From Lentimicrobiaceae bacterium (GTDB lineage: Bacteria > Bacteroidota > Bacteroidia > Bacteroidales > F082), in NCBI GenBank assembly GCA_031262365.1, contig JAISHW010000095.1:1-35347 (forward strand): 35,347 nt of DNA. The letters run 5' to 3'. The notes beneath the pieces were generated by a model. The model saw only the letters and a list, made by a program, of their open reading frames with translations. It was not told the origin of the DNA and did not search any database. Below, piece after piece: positions 8,959 to 16,792 of the stretch. Numbering within the stretch: the first letter of the stretch is position 1; each line of letters starts with the position of its first letter. Made by a program: the position numbers and the translations under genes.

Positions 8959-9579
8959 CTAACAAAGAAAAAATATCAGATAGGGCATCCATAATAACAA
9001 TTGACCGACAACTTTTCGCAACTGCTCGAGTGCTTTTGTCATCTGATTTTCAACGGTTTTAACCGATATATTCAATCGGTCGGCAATTTCTTTGTTTTTC
9101 AAACCTTCGTTGCGACTCATCAAAAAAACTTCACGGCGTTTTTCGGGAAGTGCTTCGATAGCTTGTTGAATTAGGTTTTCCAGTTCTTTTTCGTTCAGTT
9201 TCTCAAACGGGTTTTCCATTTCGCTTATCGAAAGGTTTTCGGCAGCTTTTTTATTGAGTTCTTTGTGATGTTTTTGCCAAGCTAAGTAAGAGTAAGCATA
9301 GTTACAAACCGATTTGAAAAGATAGGATTTGAGCGAAATTTTTATTTCAAAATCCTCGTGCCGCATCCAAAGTTTTACAAAAAAACTTTGTACCAGTTCT
9401 TCTGCAACGTCTCTATCGGCAACGTAATACATGCAGTAATTTGTGAGTTGCACATAATACAGTCGAAAAATACGATCAAACATTTCGCGGTTGCCCTGTT
9501 TGAGACCACGCGCCAAAAGATCAATGTCTTCTTTTCTGTTTTTTCGATTGTTGTTTTTTTGATTGTCGTCGCTTTGCAT
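8959..9579 (-). CDS. ECF RNA polymerase sigma-70 factor (Bacteroides expansion family)
   Basis: A 206-residue sigma factor. Region 2 lies at about 35-100 (FDRIFRLYYVQLTNYCMYYV, then DVAEELVQSFFVKLW) and region 4 at about 130-190 (IEALPEKRREVFLMSRNEGLKNKEIADRL, ISVKTVENQM, the helix-turn-helix that reads the -35 region). The protein ends in a hydrophobic tail (LLLWMPYLIFFLC), which I recall in other members of this expansion group. Paired with FecR it should be held inactive until a surface signal arrives, then drive the STN-barrel and T9SS genes. A clear housekeeping-type promoter precedes it at 9597-9627. Confidence 0.93.
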   Translation of the reverse strand: MQSDDNQKNNNRKNRKEDIDLLARGLKQGNREMFDRIFRLYYVQLTNYCMYYVADRDVAEELVQSFFVKLWMRHEDFEIKISLKSYLFKSVCNYAYSYLAWQKHHKELNKKAAENLSISEMENPFEKLNEKELENLIQQAIEALPEKRREVFLMSRNEGLKNKEIADRLNISVKTVENQMTKALEQLRKVVGQLLLWMPYLIFFLC

Positions 9580-9596
9580 TGCAAAAAATCTTCCGA

Positions 9597-9627
9597 CAAA
9601 TGTAAGTCATCGTTTATTAAAAAGCAA
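9597..9627 (-). promoter_or_regulatory. Promoter of the sigma-fecR operon
   Basis: The reverse strand carries TTG (9625-9627), a 20-bp spacer and TACATTTG (9597-9604), matching the Bacteroidota TTG-N19/20-TAnnTTTG promoter. It lies 17 nt upstream of the sigma-factor ATG, so the leader would be short. Confidence 0.7.
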
Positions 9628-9774
9628 TATTTTTTATTGAGATTCCGTCAAATCTTCTTTTTGATTTTTATCATAACATCCTAATTATGAATTTACTATA
9701 TATATTTTTCGTTTGTTTCTATACTTAAAAAAATCGGTATTGAAAAATCTCGTGTGAAAAAAGTTAGGCAAGTG

Positions 9775-9804
9775 TTTGAAACAAGAAAAAAAGTTGTATT
9801 TTTG
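9775..9804 (+). promoter_or_regulatory. Promoter of rplU-rpmA
   Basis: TTTG at 9775-9778, an 18-bp spacer and TATTTTTG at 9797-9804 match the Bacteroidota primary-sigma consensus in both boxes. The element is 45 nt upstream of the rplU ATG and faces away from the sigma-operon promoter in the same intergenic region. Confidence 0.75.
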
Positions 9805-9849
9805 CCACTCAATTTTTTGAGCATAAATAGCAATTATTTTCAATAAGAT

Positions 9850-10161
9850 ATGTACGCAATAGTTGACATAGCAGGGCAGCAGTTCAAAGTTGAAGAAGGT
9901 AAATTTATCTTTGTTCATCGACTTGAAGGAGAAGAAGGAAGCACAGTTTCTTTCGATAAAGTATTACTTATCGACAACAACGGTCAGGTAAAAGTTGGTG
10001 CGCCAACAATTGAAGGAGCCAACGTTGAAGTTAAAATCATGGAGCATTTAAAAGGCGAAAAAGTTCTTGTTTTCAAAAAGAAAAGAAGAAAAGGATACCA
10101 AAAGATGAACGGACATCGTCAGTATCTAAGCAAAGTGATCATCGAAAGTATAAAAGAGTAA
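9850..10161 (+). CDS. rplU: 50S ribosomal protein L21
   Basis: A 103-residue ribosomal protein that binds 23S rRNA and is found next to L27 across bacteria. Diagnostic segments are [17 protein letters not shown] at the start, [14 protein letters not shown] in the middle and [16 protein letters not shown] near the end, the last being the L21 signature. Length matches the family. The start ATG (9850) follows the promoter at 9775-9804; rpmA follows 22 nt after the stop. Confidence 0.97.
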   Translation: MYAIVDIAGQQFKVEEGKFIFVHRLEGEEGSTVSFDKVLLIDNNGQVKVGAPTIEGANVEVKIMEHLKGEKVLVFKKKRRKGYQKMNGHRQYLSKVIIESIKE

Positions 10162-10183
10162 AAAACATAATAAACCAATAGAA

Positions 10184-10459
10184 ATGGCACACAAAAAAGG
10201 AGTTGGTAGTTCGAACAACGGTCGTGAATCAGAAAGTAAACGACTAGGCGTAAAGATTTTTGGCGGACAATACGCAAAATCAGGAAATATTATCGTTCGT
10301 CAACGTGGCACAGCACATCACCCCGGTAAAAATGTTGGTTTAGGAAAAGATCACACTATTTTTGCTTTGGTTGACGGTACTGTTGAATTCAAAAAAAGAA
10401 GAAATGACAGATCGTATGTCTCTGTTATTCCGGAAGAAAATACAGAAGCGGCAAACTAA
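10184..10459 (+). CDS. rpmA: 50S ribosomal protein L27
   Basis: A 91-residue protein whose N-terminus reaches the peptidyl-transferase centre. It begins [20 protein letters not shown] directly, without the N-terminal extension that is cleaved in Firmicutes. The L27 signature [25 protein letters not shown] is split around residues 38-63. It is the second gene of the rplU operon, followed closely by an intrinsic terminator at 10485-10517. Confidence 0.97.
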   Translation: MAHKKGVGSSNNGRESESKRLGVKIFGGQYAKSGNIIVRQRGTAHHPGKNVGLGKDHTIFALVDGTVEFKKRRNDRSYVSVIPEENTEAAN

Positions 10460-10484
10460 AGAAATTTAGTTTCTTGTCATAACA

Positions 10485-10517
10485 AAAAGTCAACAGAATA
10501 ATTTGTTGACTTTTTTT
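10485..10517 (+). terminator. Intrinsic terminator of rplU-rpmA
   Basis: AAAAGTCAACA (10485-10495) pairs perfectly with TGTTGACTTTT (10504-10514) around an 8-nt loop, and a run of seven T follows at 10511-10517. It lies 25 nt after the rpmA stop. Confidence 0.88.
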
Positions 10518-10583
10518 GTGCTTCAATCGTTTTAAATCATGAATTTATCCCGACAAAGCCTGTTCAAAAAAGCCATAAATTCT

Positions 10584-10591
10584 TATTTTTG
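10584..10591 (+). promoter_or_regulatory. -7 promoter element for serS
   Basis: TATTTTTG matches TAnnTTTG exactly and lies 15 nt before the serS ATG at 10607. The -33 box at the usual distance is weak. The position also argues against the longer TTG-start reading of serS, because the TTG at 10589 lies inside this element. Confidence 0.55.
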
Positions 10592-10606
10592 TCAAAATTT
10601 TGCACC

Positions 10607-11878
10607 ATGCTACTTATTTCATTCATTCGCGAAAACAAACAAGAAGTTATTGACCGTCTTGCAATTAAAAACTTTCACAATACCGCTTTGCTTGACGAAA
10701 TCATTCATCTTGACGATGAACGACGCACTACCCAACAAAAAACGGACGAAACATTAGCCGAAACAAATACTTTGGCTCGCGAAATCGGCGCACTTTACCA
10801 ACAAGGAAAAGTTACTGAAGCCGAATCATTGAAAGCAAAAAACGCGGCGTTGAAAGAACAGTCGAAAGAATTGGGCGAAAAATTGAATGAAATAAAACAA
10901 CAGTTGCAAGATAAACTTGTCGAACTTCCTAACTTGCCACATCCAAGTGTTCCTCGAGGCAAAAGCGCGAACGACAATCTAATAATTCGCGAAGAAGGCT
11001 CTATTCCTAAGCTCTACAAAGAAGCAGTGCCTCATTGGGATTTGCTCAGTAAATATAATTTAGCGGATTTTGAACTCGGCAACAAAGTTACAGGAGCCGG
11101 TTTCCCATTTTACAAAGGAAAAGGTGCTCGCTTACAACGAGCTCTCATCAATTTCTTTTTAGAAGAAGCCATCAATGCCGGATATGACGAAGTACAACCA
11201 CCTTTGATGGTCAACGAAGCCTCGGCTTACGGCACAGGACAACTTCCTGATAAAGAAGCTCAAATGTACACAATCGGACTCGACAATCTGTATTTGATTC
11301 CGACAGCAGAAGTGCCTGTAACAAATATTTTCAGAGATGTGATTTTCAGAGAAAATCAACTTCCTATAAAAACCGTTGCCTATTCGAATTGTTTCCGACG
11401 TGAAGCCGGATCGTGGGGAAAAACCGTACGCGGACTCAATCGGTTGCATCAGTTCGACAAAGTTGAAATTGTTCACGTAGAAAACCCTGAAAAATCGTAC
11501 GAAACATTAGAAAAAATGGTCGATTATGTCGCCGGATTGTTGCGCAAACTCGAACTTCCATTTCGCATTCTTAAACTTTGCGGCGGAGACATGAGTTTCA
11601 CATCGGCTATGACGTACGACTTCGAAGTGTATTCGGCAGCACAAGAATTATGGCTTGAAGTAAGCTCAGTTTCGAATTTCGAAAATTTCCAAGCAAACAG
11701 AATGAAACTTCGTTATAAAGACAATTCGGGAAACATTCATTTGGCACACACACTCAACGGCAGTGCCTTAGCGTTGCCGCGCATCGTTGCGGCTTTACTC
11801 GAAAATAATCAAACAGAAGAAGGCATACACATTCCAACCGTTTTACAAAAATATACCGGCTTTGAAACCATTGACTAA
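10607..11878 (+). CDS. serS: Seryl-tRNA synthetase
   Basis: A 423-residue class II aminoacyl-tRNA synthetase that charges tRNA-Ser. The start is ATG at 10607 (MLLISFIRENKQEVIDRL), matching the usual SerRS N-terminus; an in-frame TTG six codons upstream is rejected. The N-terminal coiled-coil arm that grips the tRNA long variable arm spans about residues 30-100. The catalytic core follows, with TAEVPVTN, motif 2 (FRREAGSWGKTVRGLNRLHQ) and motif 3 (HTLNGSALALPRIVAALLEN). The end overlaps the start of the lipoprotein gene by 17 nt if the TTG start proposed there is right, giving a probable three-gene operon. Confidence 0.97.
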   Translation: MLLISFIRENKQEVIDRLAIKNFHNTALLDEIIHLDDERRTTQQKTDETLAETNTLAREIGALYQQGKVTEAESLKAKNAALKEQSKELGEKLNEIKQQLQDKLVELPNLPHPSVPRGKSANDNLIIREEGSIPKLYKEAVPHWDLLSKYNLADFELGNKVTGAGFPFYKGKGARLQRALINFFLEEAINAGYDEVQPPLMVNEASAYGTGQLPDKEAQMYTIGLDNLYLIPTAEVPVTNIFRDVIFRENQLPIKTVAYSNCFRREAGSWGKTVRGLNRLHQFDKVEIVHVENPEKSYETLEKMVDYVAGLLRKLELPFRILKLCGGDMSFTSAMTYDFEVYSAAQELWLEVSSVSNFENFQANRMKLRYKDNSGNIHLAHTLNGSALALPRIVAALLENNQTEEGIHIPTVLQKYTGFETID

Positions 11879-12377
11879 ATCATTTTTTTTTGTTTTAATT
11901 GCTTGTTTTTTAGCTTTTTGTACAACAGAAACACAAAAAGAGGCTTCGAAATTAGTCGCCAGAATGCAAGACGAAACAAAAGCACAATCGAATTGTTTAA
12001 AAGAAACCGATCCGCGTGTGGTCATTTTGCAACAACGTGTCGATGCGCTCAAAGTGCATTTTACGACTAAAAACGACACGGCATTCGATGGTATTCTTGA
12101 AGCACTTGTTACCGCTGACAATTACGTATCGGAATTTGAAAAAGAATTGCAAGAAATAACAGATGAAATCGCTTTTACCAAGAAACAACTCGCTAATTTA
12201 AAAGACGATATAAAATCGAATATTCATTCTGAAGAAATGCTTTCAAAATATCTTTTCGACGAACAAATGAGTATCGAACAAACACAAGAAAAAATAAATT
12301 ATCTTGTTTTACGTTTAGAAACACAAGAATTTCTAGTTGAAAATCTAAAAAACAGATATCACGTTGACCTTCCTTAG
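11862..12377 (+). CDS. Short coiled-coil lipoprotein of unknown function
   Basis: The open frame extends back to an ATG at 11787 inside serS, but the coding signal suggests a TTG start at 11862. From there the protein is 171 residues and begins MKPLTKSFFFVLIACFLAFC, a classical lipoprotein signal with lipobox LAFC (Cys20). The remainder is charged and heptad-rich (about 45-171), predicted to form two coiled-coil helices: EFEKELQEITDEIAFTKKQL and later EQTQEKINYLVLRLETQEFL. I do not recognise a family. It overlaps serS by 17 nt and ends 4 nt before the TPR gene, so it is probably translated together with both. It may be a periplasm-facing partner of the TPR protein. Confidence 0.7.
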   Translation: MKPLTKSFFFVLIACFLAFCTTETQKEASKLVARMQDETKAQSNCLKETDPRVVILQQRVDALKVHFTTKNDTAFDGILEALVTADNYVSEFEKELQEITDEIAFTKKQLANLKDDIKSNIHSEEMLSKYLFDEQMSIEQTQEKINYLVLRLETQEFLVENLKNRYHVDLP

Positions 12378-12381
12378 ACGT

Positions 12382-14256
12382 ATGAGAGCTAAAGTTCTTT
12401 TTTCGTTCATGTTGTGTTTTTTTGTCTTTCCGAACATTCTGTTTACGCAAACACCTCAAAGCAAGACAATACAACACACAAAAACTTCTATTGGACAAGA
12501 AGACCGGAGAAAAAAAGAACAATTAGCCTATCAGTTTTTCAATGAAAAAGATTATGAAAAAGCAAAACCTTTATTTTTAGAACTTTACGGAATTTCAAAA
12601 TACGCACACTTTTTTAATCAGTACATCGAATGTTTGTTCGCTTTACGTGAATACGAATTAGCTGAAAAACAGTTAAGTAAACTTGTCAAAGAAGACTCGA
12701 AAAATTGGCGTGCGCGAATTGATTACGGCTATACATTTTTGCTTCAAGGTCAGCAACGAAAAGCCGAACGTGTTTTTAACGCCATTTTAGAGAATCTTTC
12801 TTCTGACAAAAATAGCATCAATAATATTGGTGCCATTTTCCGTGTTCGAGGTTTGTACGGTTACGCCATTCTCGTTTACGAAAAAGGAGCTGCGATCAAC
12901 AACGAATCATATCCTTTTTATCTCGAAATAGCAACCATATACCAGTCGAACAGAGACCTCGAAAAAGCATTTGATTATTACATGCTACATCTTGAGCAAA
13001 ATCCTGATCAAATCAACGTGATCAAAAGCCGTTTACAGCTTTTTTTAATACGCGATATCGACAATAGCATCAACGATTTATTTCGTGATAAATTGCTGAA
13101 AATCACACAAGAAAAACCTGATAATCAAGTATATACTGAATTTTTCATCTGGCTCGCTTTGCAACAAAAAGATTACGAATTAGCCATCATACAAGCACAA
13201 GCATTTGATCGAAGGTTTGGAAATTATGAAGCATCTATTTTTGAATTTTCACAAATAGCATTCGATAACGAACAATACGAAGCCGCCGAAGAAGGTTTTC
13301 AATACCTTGTTGATAAAGGACACGAAAACCCGTTTTATGCGATAGCTTTTACCGGATTGATTCAAACAAAATACTATTTGGCAAAAGAAAATCGGAATAC
13401 GCCAAAAACAACCTATCAAACACTGGCGAAACAAATCGAAAAAAACTTCGAACAAGTCGGATTAAACAGAGAAACATTTGATTTAGCAATGATCTATGCT
13501 CAGATTTTATCGTTCGAATTGCATGATTACGCCAAAGCATATCAGCTTATTAATGATGTTTCGAAGTTGAAACTTGAACGGCAACAAGAAGCGGTTCTAA
13601 AAATGACTTTTGCCGATTTGTATTTACTTCAAGATGAAGTTTGGGAAGCCACCTTACTTTATAGTCAAGTCGACAAAAGCATGAAAAATGAGCCGATTGG
13701 TCACGAAGCGCGTTTCCGCAACGCGAAATTACGCTATTACATCGGCGAGTTTAATTGGGCACAAACACAACTGAAAATTCTCAAAGCTTCCGTTTCGAAA
13801 TTAACAGCAAATGATGCACTTTCGCTTTCGTTGCTCATCAGCGATGTGCTGAACGAAGATACAACGACCGTTTCGCTTCGGAAATTGGCACATGCCGACT
13901 TGTTATTATACCAACAAAAAATCGACGAGGCAGACCGTTTGCTCGATTCGCTTTGGAAAACACAAAAACAAGGTGCTATCGTTCCTCATTTATTTCTCAG
14001 AAAAGCTGATATTGCCGAACAAAAAGGAAATTACACGCGAGCCGATAGCTTGTACAAAAGTGTTTTCACCAACTTTCCGGATAGCTATTTAGCCGATGAT
14101 GCCCTTATTCGTTCCGGAATTTTAAACGAAACCATTTTAAATAAAAAAGACATTGCGATCGAGCGTTACGAATTACTCATCGACGAATACGCTTCGAGTA
14201 TCTATGTGGCTACGGCACGTCGAAAATACCGTAGTCTGAGAGACGTAACAAAATAG
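12382..14256 (+). CDS. Exported tetratricopeptide-repeat protein
   Basis: A 624-residue protein. The start is ATG at 12382, 4 nt after the preceding stop; a TTG at 12364 would overlap that gene. It has an N-terminal signal sequence (MRAKVLFSFMLCFFVFPNILFTQ, split around residue 20). Degenerate TPR units run through almost the whole chain: FFNEKDYEKAKPLFLELY, EYELAEKQLSKLVKEDSKNW, GYAILVYEKGAAINNESYPF, and near the C-terminus GNYTRADSLYKSVFTNFPDS and IAIERYELLIDEYASSIY. It has no enzymatic motif. TPR arrays mediate protein-protein contacts, so it is probably a periplasmic or envelope scaffold. The operon link to serS and the coiled-coil lipoprotein suggests a paired role but not which one. Confidence 0.8.
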   Translation: MRAKVLFSFMLCFFVFPNILFTQTPQSKTIQHTKTSIGQEDRRKKEQLAYQFFNEKDYEKAKPLFLELYGISKYAHFFNQYIECLFALREYELAEKQLSKLVKEDSKNWRARIDYGYTFLLQGQQRKAERVFNAILENLSSDKNSINNIGAIFRVRGLYGYAILVYEKGAAINNESYPFYLEIATIYQSNRDLEKAFDYYMLHLEQNPDQINVIKSRLQLFLIRDIDNSINDLFRDKLLKITQEKPDNQVYTEFFIWLALQQKDYELAIIQAQAFDRRFGNYEASIFEFSQIAFDNEQYEAAEEGFQYLVDKGHENPFYAIAFTGLIQTKYYLAKENRNTPKTTYQTLAKQIEKNFEQVGLNRETFDLAMIYAQILSFELHDYAKAYQLINDVSKLKLERQQEAVLKMTFADLYLLQDEVWEATLLYSQVDKSMKNEPIGHEARFRNAKLRYYIGEFNWAQTQLKILKASVSKLTANDALSLSLLISDVLNEDTTTVSLRKLAHADLLLYQQKIDEADRLLDSLWKTQKQGAIVPHLFLRKADIAEQKGNYTRADSLYKSVFTNFPDSYLADDALIRSGILNETILNKKDIAIERYELLIDEYASSIYVATARRKYRSLRDVTK

Positions 14257-14263
14257 CTGAAAT

Positions 14264-15433
14264 TTACATCAATTTTTGATAAAATTGCCACCAACGATCC
14301 GGAATTTCTTCGCGAAGTGCCATGTCGTAATCTTTTTGACTACACGGAATGAAATGGTGTTTTTCGTATTTCGAATTGCCTTTTTGAGCCATCGACAAGT
14401 CGATCCACCAACGTTCGGTATATTTGTTGTACAAGAAAATAATATCGTCGTTTCCTTCGATTTGTACAGTATATCGTGTAAAATCAGAACTTTCGCTCGT
14501 CGGATAATCATCTTTTCGATGCATAAATCCTTCTACAAAATACCACATCATTTGTGCGATAAGATTAGCCGTAGTACCATCACGATCGAACAATGGGTTG
14601 TATTCGAAAAATCCGACCGACGAAAGTTTCGCACTCAATCCAGCATAACGCATCATCCGACACGCTTCTTCTCCTGTAAAACCATTCGGACTTGTATTTG
14701 CGTTTCCGGGAGCATCGGACGAACGCACTGCTCCAATATCGAACGAGAGTAAATCGGTGTTGCGCAGTAAAGGTTCGACTTCGGTAATATCCGATCGAAT
14801 GACACCCAAACGATAGGTATCAAACAGCAAATTTTTCATTAAATCTACAGCTTTGTAATCGACATAATATGTTTGGTATCCGATATTCGTGAAATTGAAC
14901 AAATAATTCGGTTGATGTATGATAATCTGACTCAGATACGAGCGCGAATTCAATTTGTCGTTTTCCGATCCCAAATCAAACAGCGAATCAATTGCTGTGA
15001 TGTTGACTAATTGCTTCATCGCTCCATACGATTGATACATTGCATAAGTCAAATCCTGACCGCCACTAAGCACCATAGGCACAATATTTTTTTCTAAAAG
15101 AAAACGCATTACTTGTGCTAATGCAAAATAAGTATCATCAACATGATAACCTTGCTTGATGTTTCCCAAATCGACAATTTTCAAATTTGGCCAATAATTA
15201 AACAATTGGTAAAATGCTTCTCTGATACTATCTACACCATTTGCACAGCCTTCGTTGTTGATGCTTGCGCGATCGTCGCACACGCCTATCAAAGCAATTT
15301 TTGTCTCGTCAAGATCCGGAAAAATAGTTGCGCGATGAATTGTTATCGTGTCGCCTATACGCGCTTGCCCGGAGCGAATTGCCGCGCCCGGAAAATTCTC
15401 ATGAACAGGTTCTAAAAAAAGATTGATTTCCAT
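14264..15433 (-). CDS. Arginase/formimidoylglutamase-fold protein, probably not a classical metalloenzyme
   Basis: A 389-residue cytoplasmic protein of the ureohydrolase superfamily, often annotated as formimidoylglutamase in Bacteroidota. The fold is recognisable: KIALIGVCDDRASINNEG (45-62), SGGQDLTYAMYQSY (123-136), ITAIDSLFDLGSEND (145-159), LLSFDIGAVRSSDAPG (228-243) and FFEYNP (275-280). The metal-binding motifs are degraded: GGxH is G-G-Q126, DAHxD is D149-S-L-F-D153, and DxD is D232-I-G234. Three of the expected ligands are therefore absent, so the usual two-manganese centre is unlikely. Residues 290-389 form a C-terminal extension rich in aromatic residues (WWIDLS, IPDRWWQFY). It is convergent with the TPR gene, with 7 nt between the stops. 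Confidence 0.85.
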   Translation of the reverse strand: MEINLFLEPVHENFPGAAIRSGQARIGDTITIHRATIFPDLDETKIALIGVCDDRASINNEGCANGVDSIREAFYQLFNYWPNLKIVDLGNIKQGYHVDDTYFALAQVMRFLLEKNIVPMVLSGGQDLTYAMYQSYGAMKQLVNITAIDSLFDLGSENDKLNSRSYLSQIIIHQPNYLFNFTNIGYQTYYVDYKAVDLMKNLLFDTYRLGVIRSDITEVEPLLRNTDLLSFDIGAVRSSDAPGNANTSPNGFTGEEACRMMRYAGLSAKLSSVGFFEYNPLFDRDGTTANLIAQMMWYFVEGFMHRKDDYPTSESSDFTRYTVQIEGNDDIIFLYNKYTERWWIDLSMAQKGNSKYEKHHFIPCSQKDYDMALREEIPDRWWQFYQKLM

Positions 15434-15549
15434 CGGATAAGAAAAATAGTTTTTATACCGCTAAAGTACAAAAACCATTTGTAATGCTCTCGGAAAAATA
15501 AGGAAGCTAATTTTGCTTGATGTAATTAAGGCTGTTTTGCAAACTTTAG

Positions 15550-15557
15550 TATTTTTG
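15550..15557 (+). promoter_or_regulatory. -7 promoter element for the DUF4268 gene
   Basis: TATTTTTG is an exact TAnnTTTG match, 30 nt upstream of the ATG at 15588. No good -33 TTG is seen 19-20 bp upstream. Confidence 0.45.
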
Positions 15558-15587
15558 TAAGCGAATGAATAAACAAAAATACAACTT

Positions 15588-16520
15588 ATGGATTTAGGAA
15601 TCTTAAAACCTATTGCCCCGCGCAAAAAATGGAATCATGAAGAACGCGATTTCACGCCTTGGCTCGCCGAACACATTGACGAATTAAGTAAAGCAGTAGG
15701 CATTGAACTTGAAGTTGAAAATACAGAAGTTGCTTGTGGTCCATATTCCGCCGACATCTTAGCAAAGGATAGCGGAACAGGAAAATTTGTTGTTATCGAA
15801 AATCAGTTAGAAAAAACTAATCACGACCATTTAGGAAAGGCTATTACATACGCCTCCGTATTAGATGCTTCCACTGTGATTTGGATTGCAACGGATTTCA
15901 CGGAAGAACATAAAAAAGCATTGGATTGGCTTAATGACCATACTAATGATGAAATTTCATTTTACGGTGTACAGCTTGAACTTTGGCAAATTGACGAGAG
16001 TAAGCCAGCACTGAAATTCAATATCATAAGTAAGCCTAATTTGGCAGTAAGACAAGCAGCCCGCTCAAGGGCTATTGATGAATTATCCGACAGACGGAAA
16101 TTTCAATACGATTTTTGGATGAAATTTAGAAACAAGATATATAGAACAAAAAAAATTCCATCTTTACAAACTCCAAGACCTCAATACTGGTTTGATGTTT
16201 CATTAGGTAAATCAGGTATTAACATATCCAATACATGTAATACAGATGAAAATTCTGTTGGAATACGAATTTACATCAGCAATATAATTGCTGATACGAT
16301 GCTTCCATATTTGGAAAGCAGAAAAGAAGAAATAGAAAACCTTTTGGGCGAATCATTATCGTGGAATCCAAATCCAAATGCCAGAGATAAAATTATTTCA
16401 CTATCGCATCAAACCGATTTTAGCAATCCCGAAAAAGTAGATGAGGCAGTTGATTGGTTAGTTGAAAAAACGATAAAATTCAGAGAGGTATTTTCAAAAA
16501 TAATCAAACAGGCACCTTAA
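15588..16520 (+). CDS. DUF4268 protein with nuclease-like N-terminal domain
   Basis: A 310-residue cytoplasmic protein. The N-terminal part (about 35-150) has the order of a PD-(D/E)xK-like fold: GPYSADILAKDSGTGKFVVIENQ, where D55 could be the first acid and E-x-Q (E70-Q72) takes the place of the usual E-x-K, then HLGKAITYASVLDASTVIWIAT. The C-terminal half (about 175-305) matches what I know as DUF4268: FWMKFRNKI, YWFDVSLGKSGINI, IRIYISN. Members are found in defence islands and alone; their targets are largely unknown. A KilA-N remnant follows immediately downstream, suggesting this is an acquired patch. Nuclease function is inference from the motif pattern. Confidence 0.75.
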   Translation: MDLGILKPIAPRKKWNHEERDFTPWLAEHIDELSKAVGIELEVENTEVACGPYSADILAKDSGTGKFVVIENQLEKTNHDHLGKAITYASVLDASTVIWIATDFTEEHKKALDWLNDHTNDEISFYGVQLELWQIDESKPALKFNIISKPNLAVRQAARSRAIDELSDRRKFQYDFWMKFRNKIYRTKKIPSLQTPRPQYWFDVSLGKSGINISNTCNTDENSVGIRIYISNIIADTMLPYLESRKEEIENLLGESLSWNPNPNARDKIISLSHQTDFSNPEKVDEAVDWLVEKTIKFREVFSKIIKQAP

Positions 16521-16566
16521 TTATGAGCAAAAAGAAACAGCAACGGTATGTGGGTTCTTTGTTACT

Positions 16567-16776
16567 TTGGATATGTTGCACAATCCGACATTTAAAGGTG
16601 TCGAATTCGACACTTTTTTACACGAGACAGGAGCCAATCGTTTTAATATGACACCACGAAAATGGATTGAGGCAACTGATGCCCCTCAATGCCATAGATG
16701 CAGAAAAGGGATTTCGAAAATTAGAAGCGAAAAAATAAGAAAGCTTATTTCTCAATTGATTGTATCAAACCGGTAA
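16567..16776 (+). pseudogene. Remnant of a KilA-N domain protein
   Basis: An open frame of 69 codons contains MLHNPTFKGVEFDTFLHETG and continues ANRFNMTPRKWIEATDA. This closely resembles the central part of KilA-N domain proteins of phage and mobile-element origin (NPxFKGVEFDTF..EAG.N.F.(L/M)(S/T)P..WIEAT.A). The homology starts abruptly: the residues just upstream (from about 16552) read GFFVTLDML where a full protein has its first half. It ends abruptly too, since the GRYGGTYAHKDIA core is missing and the tail (PQCHRCRKG...) looks unrelated. An ATG at 16523, just after the DUF4268 stop, opens a different frame that does not join it. I therefore call it a deletion remnant; a small expressed protein cannot be excluded. 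Confidence 0.65.
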
Positions 16777-16792
16777 AAAGCTAAAAGACTAA

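Noticed and set aside
9685-9918. Leftward open frame across the rplU promoter and start
   Set aside because: It covers a well-formed promoter and the rplU N-terminus on the other strand, and its product is low-complexity with no family resemblance.
10589-10606. TTG start at 10589 for serS
   Set aside because: The TTG lies inside the -7 box and the ATG at 10607 matches the normal SerRS N-terminus.
14276-14752. Rightward open frame of 158 codons opposite the ureohydrolase-fold gene
   Set aside because: It is antisense to conserved motifs of a well-supported gene and resembles no family.
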